In this document: positions 20,635-26,835 of the stretch, piece by piece
How positions within the stretch are numbered: position 1 is the first letter of the stretch
Layout: the number at the start of each line of letters is the position of its first letter
Origin: Opitutaceae bacterium
GTDB lineage: Bacteria > Verrucomicrobiota > Verrucomicrobiae > Opitutales > Opitutaceae
Direction of reading: 5' to 3'
Assembly: GCA_031266495.1 (NCBI GenBank)
Contig: JAISAX010000233.1
Coordinates: 1 to 26,835, forward strand
Length of the DNA stretch: 26,835 nt
Program-made: the position numbers and the translations under genes
Notes under the pieces: generated by a model
The model's input: only the letters and a program-made list of their open reading frames with translations
What the model was told of the DNA's origin: nothing
Databases searched by the model: none

Positions 20635-21000
20635 TCACTGGGCAACTGCGAAACGGATTTCCGAAACGGTGGTTTCGTTTTCCGCCGCGCCGTCGCCTGC
20701 CATTGGTTTTGCCGTCACAGTGACTTCCAGCAGGCGGCCCGCATTGAGCGCGTCGCGAAGCACGATGAGTTTGCGACCGAGGACCGTGACGGTTTCCTGG
20801 CCGGCCGTAATCACAAGCGTATCGGGGTTGCCCGGTGAAAATTCCCAGCGGGCAATCGCATCGGCGGGATACGAAACGGATCGCTCCCCGATGGAAAAGC
20901 AGAGGGCGCGTGCGGTCTCGCCGTCCTTCGCCAGACGGCCCCATGAGGGCGCAGCGGGACGCGCGACCGAGGGTTTGTCGGTCGAATGTTTCAGGCTCAT
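20635..21000 (-). CDS. hypothetical protein, 121 residues, between relaxase and DarB-like genes
   Basis: I do not recognise this protein. It begins MSLKHSTDKPSVARP at the ATG at 21000 and is predicted to be mostly beta strand in the middle (SVSYPADAIARWEF, TLVITAGQETVTVLGRKL), with a polar C-terminus ending SEIRFAVAQ. There is no signal peptide, membrane segment or cysteine motif. It starts 19 bases after the relaxase stop and ends 6 bases before the DarB-like start, so it sits in the middle of one operon. The position suggests an accessory to the relaxosome or to the DarB-like protein. An upstream in-frame extension overlaps the relaxase gene and is unlikely. Third-position base use matches its neighbours. 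Confidence 0.68.
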   Translation of the reverse strand: MSLKHSTDKPSVARPAAPSWGRLAKDGETARALCFSIGERSVSYPADAIARWEFSPGNPDTLVITAGQETVTVLGRKLIVLRDALNAGRLLEVTVTAKPMAGDGAAENETTVSEIRFAVAQ

Positions 21001-21019
21001 GTGAGTGGTATTTAAGAGT

Positions 21020-23782
21020 TCATGCCGCTTTTGCCCATGACTGCGCTGCCGGAGCGGACTTGATGGCCGAAGGGAAGCGGGGAGACCGCCCCAGCAGAAC
21101 ACGGGCGCTGGCCCGGACTCCGCCATACATACCCGACAACATGCCCGCGTGAGGCGGAGCGGACGTCGATGTCGAGATAACGTCCGCCTGTGCCGGTTTA
21201 GGTTTCGACGGCATGACTTCCGAAACCAGCAGCCGGTCGCCATACCGGCCCATCGCCTCGCGGGCGGCCTCAATGTCGGAGGTGTAGATCATCTGGCTTT
21301 CCCGGAACCGCGAATTGCTCACGTAAGCCTGCTTGAGGTTGCCCAAGGCGATACTGCCATTGCCCATGACGAGGATGCCGCGATCCACCGTTTTGCCCTG
21401 CGAAGCATGGGAAGTCGTCGCATACCCGTAGGTGTATTGGCGGAAGTAAGACGGTATTTGCCGCCCGTCCCTGAGTAAGATGGCACCATCGTTGCCGAAG
21501 CCGGTCACCTCGATCAGATCACCGTTTTTCAGTTTTGCCGACTTGTCGTTCGCCTCGATCAGGAGACGCTCGCCGACGGCGACCGACAATTGCCGGGCAA
21601 GCTGCACGTCGAAGCCGCCGATCTTGCGCGGATCGATCCATTCGCCGGTGCCGTCCTCACGTTGCGCATAGAGCAGTTTGCCCCGTCGATGGATTACACT
21701 CGCGTAGCTCCCGGCAGCGAAACCGCCAGATTCACGATGGAAGGCCAGCACATCGTTCGGATGGTAGTTTTCTGACTGGCGACTCGCCTCGCGCGTCCAG
21801 CCGAACGACGAGGTGACTGGCATCACGCGTTCCTCGACAGCGAGCATCCCCTCCGCTCTCAGCTTGGCGCGAGCCTCGTGGACGAAGGTCCAGATTTCTT
21901 CCCAGACCGGACAAACCACCAGACAACTTTTGCCCGCGCGGATCGACTGCACGTAATCTTCCGCCGCCTTGCGGAACAGCGTGATCGGATTAAGGATTTC
22001 TTCCACCGCCCGCAGCTTCTGGAAGCGGGCAACCGCGCCGGCGGCATCGCCCGCCGCTAGATCAGCCACCGCCTCGCGAAACGCCGGATCTTTCTGGCGG
22101 CGGATTTGCGTCAGCCGCGCCACCGGCACCTTCGTGAACTTCTGGATCGCCCGCAGCGCATCGCCGGCCTCGACCGATCCGTGCTGTTTGGTGTCGCCAA
22201 CCAGCAGCAGGCGGTAGTCGTAGGTTTTCGCCAGCCGGCACAGGTCGCGCATCTGGTGCACCGACATCAATCCAGCTTCATCCACGATGATGACCTGGCC
22301 GCGCAGTTGCGCCTGCAGCAGCGGATTGACCAGCACTTGCTGCAACGTCGCCGCCTCCGGCGTCAGTTCCTGACGCAACACATCCGTGGCCCCGGCGGAC
22401 GGAGCACAGCCGAACGCTTTTGTTCCTATCCCAACACCAGCCTCTTCGATGGCGGCCACGACTGTTTTGAGCGAGTGGGTCTTGCCCGTGCCGGCGTCAC
22501 CCTGAAAAACCGTCACCCGCGAGCGCGACTGCAACATGGTCTTCACGGCAACGGCCTGCTCTTCACTCAAGTCATGGGCCTCGGGCAGTTTTCCGAGAGC
22601 CGGGCATGCCTCACGGTGCGCTTCCGCCCACGCGACAAACTCTTCTTCGGATTCCAGCCCTTCACGCGAGGCCAGATCATCGCCCCTTTGCAACAGTTCG
22701 CCGGATGCCGCCCGTTCGCCGATGGCGGAACGAAGGCCCTCAAGCGAGACTTGCCCCCGTCCGACCATCAGGGCTTCACGCAACAGCAGCCGTTCGTCCA
22801 CCACGGATCGCCGCTCGAAGACATGCTCCTCTGCCGACACCAGCGCGTCGAGGGGGCGCACATCATCAAGAACGGTTTTGGGCGTGCCGTCCGCCTGCGC
22901 GATCACCGCGCGGACGGCTTCGATGGCCGGGCCGGCTTCCCGGACCCAGTCTTCGCGTAATTCGTCCGCCGAGGCGCTAACCTTGTCCGGCCTCGTCCGC
23001 ACGGTCACGATCTGCAAGCCGTCCTGTGAGCTGATGCCTGCTTCGGCAGCCGCCTCCAGGATTTGCTTGCGGCGCTTGCTGAACGTTTCCCTCAACGCCT
23101 CGGGAAACCCTTTTATGGTGAACCCGATTCCGCGAACCCGCTCCAGTTCGTAGCCCGCCGCGCGCAGCCGCACGGCCAGACGGTTGTAGCAGACCTCGCG
23201 GAAGAATCCCTGATGCCGATAGAAGGCGGAGGGCTGCACACTCTTCCAGCGGTTTTCTTGATCGTCCCAGGTCACGTTCATGATGCAGACATGGGTATGA
23301 AGCTGCGGGTCAAGCGCCCGGTTGGCTTCGTGCGTGACCACGGCGGCCACCATGTTGCCCGTTGTCCGATCATCGTTGAGTCCGCCCAAGCGCACGCGCG
23401 TGGCGGTGACGGCCTCGATCTCTTGCAGGGTTTCCCGAACAGCTTCGGTCCACCAGACAGCTATGCGGCTGTCTCCTCCCACCAGGCACGCAACCGAAAC
23501 ATCCTTGGGCGGCGAAATCTGCCCGAAAAAACCGACTCGCCGCTTGTTTCCTTTGTCCCTGGCCAGAAGGCTTTCGCCTGTTGCCGGATGTCGCCCCGAG
23601 CAAAGCCTCTCGAAGTCATCCTGCCGACAGACGCCCGACAATCCCAGCCGGTCCGATCCCTGGCCGACCCAAAGCATCTCTGCGCGGCTGCCTTCGCTCA
23701 GGTAGTCGCCCAGTTTCATGTGCTCACGGAAGTATTCGAGAGCACCGCTGACGTTGACGCAGGGTTTGTCGAATCGGATCAT
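21020..23782 (-). CDS. MobF/TrwC-type conjugative relaxase with helicase domain
   Basis: A 920-residue protein that would nick oriT, stay covalently attached to the strand through tyrosine and unwind the plasmid during transfer. The relaxase domain (1-300) has candidate catalytic tyrosines Tyr17 (ALEYFRE) and Tyr27 (GDYLSEG), the conserved segment SPPKDVSVACL (about 90-100) and the metal-binding histidine triad in HEANRALDPQLHTH (His151, His162, His164). The helicase domain shows Walker A GDAGTGKT (about 431), Walker B VDEAGLMS, GDTKQHGSV, IRRQ and SHASQGKT (about 792), as in RecD2/TraI-like enzymes. At 920 residues it is close to TrwC (about 970) and lacks the long C-terminal extension of F TraI. 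The TrwC YY pairs are reduced to YF and YL. It is the first gene of the leftward operon and faces the candidate oriT region; no Shine-Dalgarno precedes the ATG. Confidence 0.92.
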   Translation of the reverse strand: MIRFDKPCVNVSGALEYFREHMKLGDYLSEGSRAEMLWVGQGSDRLGLSGVCRQDDFERLCSGRHPATGESLLARDKGNKRRVGFFGQISPPKDVSVACLVGGDSRIAVWWTEAVRETLQEIEAVTATRVRLGGLNDDRTTGNMVAAVVTHEANRALDPQLHTHVCIMNVTWDDQENRWKSVQPSAFYRHQGFFREVCYNRLAVRLRAAGYELERVRGIGFTIKGFPEALRETFSKRRKQILEAAAEAGISSQDGLQIVTVRTRPDKVSASADELREDWVREAGPAIEAVRAVIAQADGTPKTVLDDVRPLDALVSAEEHVFERRSVVDERLLLREALMVGRGQVSLEGLRSAIGERAASGELLQRGDDLASREGLESEEEFVAWAEAHREACPALGKLPEAHDLSEEQAVAVKTMLQSRSRVTVFQGDAGTGKTHSLKTVVAAIEEAGVGIGTKAFGCAPSAGATDVLRQELTPEAATLQQVLVNPLLQAQLRGQVIIVDEAGLMSVHQMRDLCRLAKTYDYRLLLVGDTKQHGSVEAGDALRAIQKFTKVPVARLTQIRRQKDPAFREAVADLAAGDAAGAVARFQKLRAVEEILNPITLFRKAAEDYVQSIRAGKSCLVVCPVWEEIWTFVHEARAKLRAEGMLAVEERVMPVTSSFGWTREASRQSENYHPNDVLAFHRESGGFAAGSYASVIHRRGKLLYAQREDGTGEWIDPRKIGGFDVQLARQLSVAVGERLLIEANDKSAKLKNGDLIEVTGFGNDGAILLRDGRQIPSYFRQYTYGYATTSHASQGKTVDRGILVMGNGSIALGNLKQAYVSNSRFRESQMIYTSDIEAAREAMGRYGDRLLVSEVMPSKPKPAQADVISTSTSAPPHAGMLSGMYGGVRASARVLLGRSPRFPSAIKSAPAAQSWAKAA

Positions 23783-24140
23783 GTTTCAATCGTTGAAGCC
23801 TTAACTACGAAAAGTCAAGAAAAATGGAATTGATCCGAAAAACAGGGCCAATCGAAAAAGAGAAAACCCATGCCATAGGAAGTGATGTTCCTCAAAAAAA
23901 GCGGCATCAGAACAAAGAAAAAAAGCGTTCCAAATCTCCAAAACGCAACCGCCCAAAAACAGAGTCCAATTGAAATTAATACCTCAAATAGACACATCAG
24001 GAAACCCACTTAACAAAAAATACAGCCATGAGCTATGAAGTAAAGTTACCTCGTAAACTTACTCATATTGCCGTATCAAAGAGAACTGACTGGATCTCAA
24101 ATGGCCGAGATTTATCTTATTACAACCTGGACACGCCACC

Positions 24141-24156
24141 CCTAGCTTTTGCTAGG
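24141..24156. repeat. perfect 6-bp hairpin CCTAGC-TTTT-GCTAGG
   Basis: The arms at 24141-24146 and 24151-24156 are perfect complements around a TTTT loop. It immediately precedes the nested GTCGG repeat cluster. It could be part of an oriT recognition hairpin or a protein-binding site; no T tract follows on the plus strand, so an intrinsic terminator in that direction is unlikely. Confidence 0.7.
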
Positions 24157-24159
24157 AGG

Positions 24160-24209
24160 CTGCCGACTGCATGCCGACAGTCGGATGCTTGTCCACAGGC
24201 AGTCGGCTG
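24160..24209. repeat. nested inverted repeats of a GTCGG core (candidate oriT/iteron/partition site)
   Basis: GCCGACTGC at 24162-24170 pairs perfectly with GCAGTCGGC at 24199-24207. Inside it, GCATGCCGAC (24169-24178) and GTCGGATGC (24180-24188) form a second stem around a single base with one bulged G. The GTCGG core thus appears four times in alternating orientation within 46 bp, together with the palindrome GCATGC at 24169-24174. Such a structure is typical of a site bound by a relaxase, a partition protein or a replication initiator. Which protein binds it cannot be told from sequence alone. Confidence 0.75.
24189..24197 (+). promoter_or_regulatory. DnaA-box-like site TTGTCCACA
   Basis: TTGTCCACA differs from the DnaA box TTATCCACA by one base. 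It lies in the loop of the larger inverted repeat. A single near match can arise by chance, and no replication initiator gene is in the window, so the assignment is tentative. Confidence 0.3.
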
Positions 24210-24246
24210 ATGGAATCTACTCTTCAAAAAATCATACGAACCCTCA

Positions 24247-24275
24247 TGGTCAATGTTAATGTCTGATTTTATTAT
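24247..24275 (+). promoter_or_regulatory. candidate sigma70-type promoter of the HTH-ParA operon
   Basis: TGGTCA at 24247-24252 (4 of 6 matches to TTGACA) and TATTAT at 24270-24275 (5 of 6 matches to TATAAT) are separated by 17 bp. Transcription would begin near 24282, just upstream of the ATGs at 24299 and 24311. This argues against the TTG at 24275 as the translation start. Confidence 0.4.
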
Positions 24276-24298
24276 TGACTACGACACTAAATAATGCC

Positions 24299-24679
24299 AT
24301 GACGTTTTCCATGAACACCGACCTGTCCAGACGGGTGCTGGACTTTGCCAACCGGCTTGAAACCCAGCCGGTTCACCCCAGCCGACTTCTTCCCATTCGT
24401 GATGCCATCATGGTTTTCCGGGCCAGAAACTACAGTTACGAACAAATCGCCGGTTTTTTGAAACCACAGGGCATCCACATCTCGGGTTCCTCGGTCGGAG
24501 CCTTTTGCCGCAAACATTGTCCTTTGACCGAGATCGCCCGTATCCGAAGAGAAACCTTTCACAAGGAGAACCGTCGGCCGGCAGCGACCGAGCCATCCTC
24601 CACCCCAGGCCAAACCCCGGTGCGTCCGTCTTCGGCGGATGGTCGCCGAGGCCCCAAAATCGCTCGCGATGACTACTAA
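24299..24679 (+). CDS. small helix-turn-helix DNA-binding protein (StbA/TraJ-like position)
   Basis: A 126-residue protein from the ATG at 24299; an ATG at 24311 is an alternative and neither has a Shine-Dalgarno. Residues 32-73 (PIRDAIMVFRARNYSYEQIAGFL, then ISGSSVGAFCRKH) read as a helix-turn-helix of the kind that scans for a repeated DNA site. The C-terminal 45 residues are basic and proline-rich, without clear fold. As first gene of a rightward operon with a ParA-like ATPase, next to repeated DNA and divergent from a MobF relaxase, it matches the position of R388 stbA, whose product binds repeats next to oriT. I infer that it binds the nested repeats at 24160-24209 and may repress its own operon. 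An ordinary plasmid regulator is the alternative. Confidence 0.68.
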   Translation: MTFSMNTDLSRRVLDFANRLETQPVHPSRLLPIRDAIMVFRARNYSYEQIAGFLKPQGIHISGSSVGAFCRKHCPLTEIARIRRETFHKENRRPAATEPSSTPGQTPVRPSSADGRRGPKIARDDY

Positions 24680-25424
24680 CCCGGCACCATCACCTGACAA
24701 TCCACCTGCTGGTTCGGGGGCATGGCCGTTGAAGCGTCTGATCCTTTGCCCGCAGGACAAGGGCGGCATCGGCAAGAGTTTTATTGTGACCCTGCTTTAC
24801 GACTACCTGCTCGATCACGACGTCAACGTCCGCGCTTTCGATCTGGATCATGCCAACTCGACTTTCAGCCGCTATGTGCCGGAGGCGGAGTTTATCGACA
24901 CCGATGTGGATGCCGATAAACTCGGCGTCCTGGACCGGTTGATCGAGGCGCTTGGTCAGGCCGACGTGGCGCTGGCCGACAGCCGCGCGGCCGGAGGGAT
25001 CAAAATCCGGCAATATTTGGAAGAGAGCCGGATCGTGGAAATGCAACCCGAACTGGATTTATTGATCGTTTTCCTGCTTGTGGCCGTGGACGACAAGGAC
25101 GCGAACTCGCAGATCGCCGACTTGCTGGACACCTGGGGCGACCGCGTCCGCTGGCTGGTGGCGCGCAACCTGCGCGATGGCGAGCACCTCGACCTTTATA
25201 TGGCCAGCAATTCCCGCCAGACGCTGGCCGGTTTCGGAGCCGTCGAAATCGACGTTCCCTGTCTGGCGGAAATCACCCGCAACCGGTTGCAACGCGCCAA
25301 CCTCACCGTGGGGCGGGGGCGTTTGGCGGAAACGCTGCATCTGCTCGACTGCTCCCGCTGCGTCCGCTTCCATGATCGGATGGCGGCCGAGTTTGGCAAG
25401 GCCGGGCGCTTGCTTGTCCCATAA
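24669..25424 (+). CDS. ParA/StbB-like deviant Walker A ATPase
   Basis: A 251-residue cytoplasmic ATPase of the ParA/MinD type, which would position or segregate the plasmid or its transfer complex. It has the deviant Walker A KGGIGKS (about residues 27-33), a switch-like FDLDHANSTFSRY, and a Walker B-like strand VALADSRAAGG. I placed the start at ATG 24669, which overlaps the stop of the HTH gene by 11 bases; an in-frame ATG at 24639 would add ten residues. It ends two bases before the next gene. No ParB follows it, as in StbB-like and other conjugation-linked ATPases, where the partner is an HTH protein. The switch sequence is less canonical than in typical ParA, so a role in conjugation rather than pure partition is possible. 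Confidence 0.8.
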   Translation: MTTNPAPSPDNPPAGSGAWPLKRLILCPQDKGGIGKSFIVTLLYDYLLDHDVNVRAFDLDHANSTFSRYVPEAEFIDTDVDADKLGVLDRLIEALGQADVALADSRAAGGIKIRQYLEESRIVEMQPELDLLIVFLLVAVDDKDANSQIADLLDTWGDRVRWLVARNLRDGEHLDLYMASNSRQTLAGFGAVEIDVPCLAEITRNRLQRANLTVGRGRLAETLHLLDCSRCVRFHDRMAAEFGKAGRLLVP

Positions 25425-25426
25425 TC

Positions 25427-25906
25427 GTGAAGCCACTCGATTTGCTCGATCCGGAGACGCTGCCCGACGACCTGCGCTGGGTCGTATCGGAATATAAGCT
25501 GCATCCGCGCGACCCGGTGTTTCAGCTCATCGTGTGGCACTGGCAGCGGATCGAAAGTGGCGAAGACCGGTTGAAAGCAGCCAGCATGGCTTTGCAGGCC
25601 GCCATCGACACGCGGCTTGAACAGGCAGGCAAGGTATCGGAATCGGCTGACGGGCTGGCCGCGCATCTTGTCGCGTTGCGGGAGGCGCTGGACAAACGGC
25701 CCGCCTTGGTCTCCGAACAACTCGGGGAGGAACTGCGTGCGCCGCTGGCTGCGTTTCAGGCTCGGGAGCAGGCGCTGGCCGCAGTCGTAAAACAAGCGGA
25801 TGACACCGTGGGCCGCTCGCGGCAGCGGGAAACACTGGCCGCTTTGGTCATCGGCCTGGGGCTCGGTTTTGTGGCCGCGCTGGTTCTCGGTCTGTCCGGG
25901 CCATGA
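25427..25906 (+). CDS. hypothetical tail-anchored membrane protein with coiled coil
   Basis: A 159-residue protein from a GTG two bases after the ParA-like stop. Residues 1-40 are polar. Residues 45-135 are rich in Ala, Glu, Gln and Leu with heptad-like spacing (predicted coiled coil), and residues 138-157 (TLAALVIGLGLGFVAALVLG) form one membrane segment at the C-terminus. Its stop overlaps the coupling-protein start as ATGA, so the two are translationally coupled. I do not recognise a family. A small inner-membrane protein between a ParA-like ATPase and a coupling protein could tether the ATPase or relaxosome to the transfer pore; this is inferred from order alone. R388 stbC occupies a similar place but I cannot claim homology. 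Confidence 0.72.
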   Translation: MKPLDLLDPETLPDDLRWVVSEYKLHPRDPVFQLIVWHWQRIESGEDRLKAASMALQAAIDTRLEQAGKVSESADGLAAHLVALREALDKRPALVSEQLGEELRAPLAAFQAREQALAAVVKQADDTVGRSRQRETLAALVIGLGLGFVAALVLGLSGP

Positions 25907-26721
25907 GCACGCTCGGGCGTGTCTCCAGCGTGATCATGGTTATGCTTTGCGTAAGCGGAGCGGTGGCCGCTCGCCTGACTCTGCCGCCGCCTGCCGGGTT
26001 CTGGCTTCCGGTGATCGGCTTGGGCCTCGCCGTCTGGATTGCCTTCGGGTTGCTTTTATCGCCTCCGCGACATGACAACGTCGTGCTTCGCTTGTGGGGA
26101 CTGGAATGGAAACGCGATGAAGCGTGCTGTCATTTTTTCATCACCGGCAGCACCGGGACCGGCAAGACCGCGCGGACGGTCGTGCCCATTGTCCACGGGT
26201 TGCGCTCCTCGCTGCCGTCCACCGGTATCCTGGCGGTGGATTCAATGGGTGCGCTCTGGAAACCGCTCTCGGAGATCGCCCGCGCCCTCGGGCAGGAGGA
26301 CAGCTTGCGCCTGATCCGCGTCCGGCCTCCGCATATTCCTTCTGGCAAATGGAACGCGCCGCTGAAAATGAACGTGCTCGCTGACCGTTCGATCCCGTGG
26401 GGGACGTATGCCAAGATCATCGTCGACACCGCCTCCGCCGCCGGCCAGCGGGGTGGGCAGACGTTTTTCAAGGAGTCGGCTCGCGACGTCATTACCCACG
26501 CGATGCAGGCGCTCGACGCCGCCGGTTTGCTGGTGACGCTCGACAATGTCCACAACGCCATCTGTAACTCCGCCGACACTGCCGAACTGATTGCTGCGCT
26601 CGACAAGACCACCGGCGATGCCGCCGCCGCCGAACGGCAGTTTTTCAAAGATTTTTCCGCCCAACCGCCGGAGCAGCGGAGTGGAACGGTTTATACCGTC
26701 GCCAACTATCTGCGCCCTTAG
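25903..26721 (+). pseudogene. type IV coupling protein (VirD4/TraD-like), N-terminal fragment truncated by an insertion
   Basis: A 272-residue fragment of the membrane ATPase that links the relaxosome to the secretion channel. Two membrane segments lie at about 6-25 and 33-52, then Walker A GSTGTGKT (82-89), a strand with AVDSMGALWK in the place of the usual DPKGE/DL motif, and NAPLKMNVLA in the place of the usual FNP segment. Full-length family members have about 500-650 residues with a Walker B and C-terminal ATPase motifs; these are missing. The reading frame ends NYLRP followed by TAG at 26719-26721, exactly where GC-rich sequence changes to AT-rich sequence, so the stop is made at the junction. 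The ATG overlaps the upstream stop by four bases. The remaining 3' half should lie beyond the insertion, outside the window. Confidence 0.75.
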
Positions 26722-26835
26722 AACGTGTTTAAAATTAAATCAAATGGAATAAATGCATAACTTATTGCTATACATGATGATATTTTCGACCGAAAAATAT
26801 GCATTTTCTTGATATTTTTCCAGACAAAATCATGA
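26721..26835 (+). mobile_element. probable left end of an IS5-type (IS1031-like) insertion sequence
   Basis: Sequence composition shifts sharply to AT-rich at 26721, inside the coupling-protein gene. The end reads GAACGTGTTTAAAATTAA and is preceded by TTA (26718-26720), which fits a TNA target triplet and the GAxxxTGTTTAAA-type ends I remember for the IS1031 group of IS5 elements. About 110 bp later an ATG at 26832-26834 reaches the window edge and could be the transposase start. The transposase is not visible, so family and even the IS identity are inferred from the junction, the end sequence and the gene truncation. Confidence 0.5.

Larger units (their letters stand above)
23783..24298. other. 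divergent intergenic region, candidate oriT and/or origin/centromere
   Basis: This ~516-bp AT-rich region separates the leftward relaxase operon from the rightward HTH-ParA operon. Its relaxase-proximal half (23800-24030) is strand-biased, with many A runs on the plus strand. The other half contains a hairpin at 24141-24156, a nested set of GCCGAC/GTCGGC inverted repeats at 24160-24209, a DnaA-box-like site and a candidate promoter. In R388, oriT lies between the divergent trwABC and stbABC operons, which is the same arrangement. A hydrophobic minus-strand frame at 23815-24009 uses a GTG start without ribosome binding site and is probably a product of the A-rich sequence. Confidence 0.55.

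Noticed and set aside
23813..23818. Minus-strand TTGACT as -35 box of the relaxase promoter
   Set aside because: No acceptable -10 hexamer occurs at 16-18 bp spacing.
23815..24009. Small hydrophobic minus-strand frame that could be a 64-residue membrane protein
   Set aside because: Its phenylalanine/leucine content follows from A runs on the plus strand, it needs a GTG start, and no Shine-Dalgarno precedes it.
26770..26835. ATATTTT/AAAAATAT imperfect inverted repeat near the window end
   Set aside because: Arms are imperfect and composed of A/T runs that arise easily in this AT-rich stretch.

Overview
The window is a GC-rich stretch of a conjugative plasmid or integrative conjugative element carrying a large anti-phage defence cargo. 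The genes point to an accessory replicon: a MobF/TrwC-type relaxase, a ParA/StbB-like ATPase, a type IV coupling protein and a DarB-like methylase-helicase. No rRNA, tRNA, CRISPR array or core housekeeping gene was seen. Most starts lack a clear Shine-Dalgarno sequence; the clearest AGGAGG precedes the last defence gene. Host taxonomy cannot be settled from sequence reading alone. My weak impression from the relaxase and the large helicases is a Gram-negative such as Verrucomicrobiota (Opitutaceae-like), and this is a guess.

Region 1 (1-122) is short and AT-rich. It holds two perfect copies of a 20-bp direct repeat, 41 bp apart, which look like the repeated end of an IS21-type element lying mostly to the left. 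Region 2 (123-14676, minus strand) is one compact defence operon, read from right to left. It encodes (i) a 1774-residue superfamily 2 helicase with a DUF1998/MZB-type cysteine domain and a C-terminal PD-(D/E)XK-like nuclease, resembling a DrmA-DrmB fusion; (ii) a 958-residue SNF2-type helicase resembling DrmD; (iii) an 1883-residue protein in which an Eco57I-type adenine methylase (DrmMI-like) is fused in frame to an OLD/SMC-like ABC ATPase; and (iv) a 232-residue DUF4276/TOPRIM-like protein. Two of the three junctions are ATGA overlaps. The set combines the methylase and two helicases of a DISARM- or Hma-like system with an ATPase-TOPRIM pair of the PARIS/OLD kind.

Region 3 (14677-15115) is an AT-rich gap with no convincing gene, probably the seam between cargo and backbone. 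Region 4 (15116-23782, minus strand) is a transfer operon: MobF relaxase-helicase, a 121-residue unknown, a DarB-like 1738-residue methylase-helicase, and an 87-residue unknown. A small TnpV-like frame lies inside the 5' end of the DarB-like gene.

Region 5 (23783-24298) is a divergent, AT-rich intergenic region with nested inverted repeats, a DnaA-box-like site and a candidate promoter. It is the best place in the window for oriT and/or an origin or centromere. Region 6 (24299-26721, plus strand) is a tight operon of a helix-turn-helix protein, a ParA/StbB-like ATPase, a tail-anchored membrane protein, and the N-terminal half of a VirD4/TraD-like coupling protein. The coupling gene ends abruptly at an AT-rich sequence that looks like the left end of an IS5-type insertion sequence (26721-26835). 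If so, conjugation from this copy may be impaired unless another coupling protein exists.
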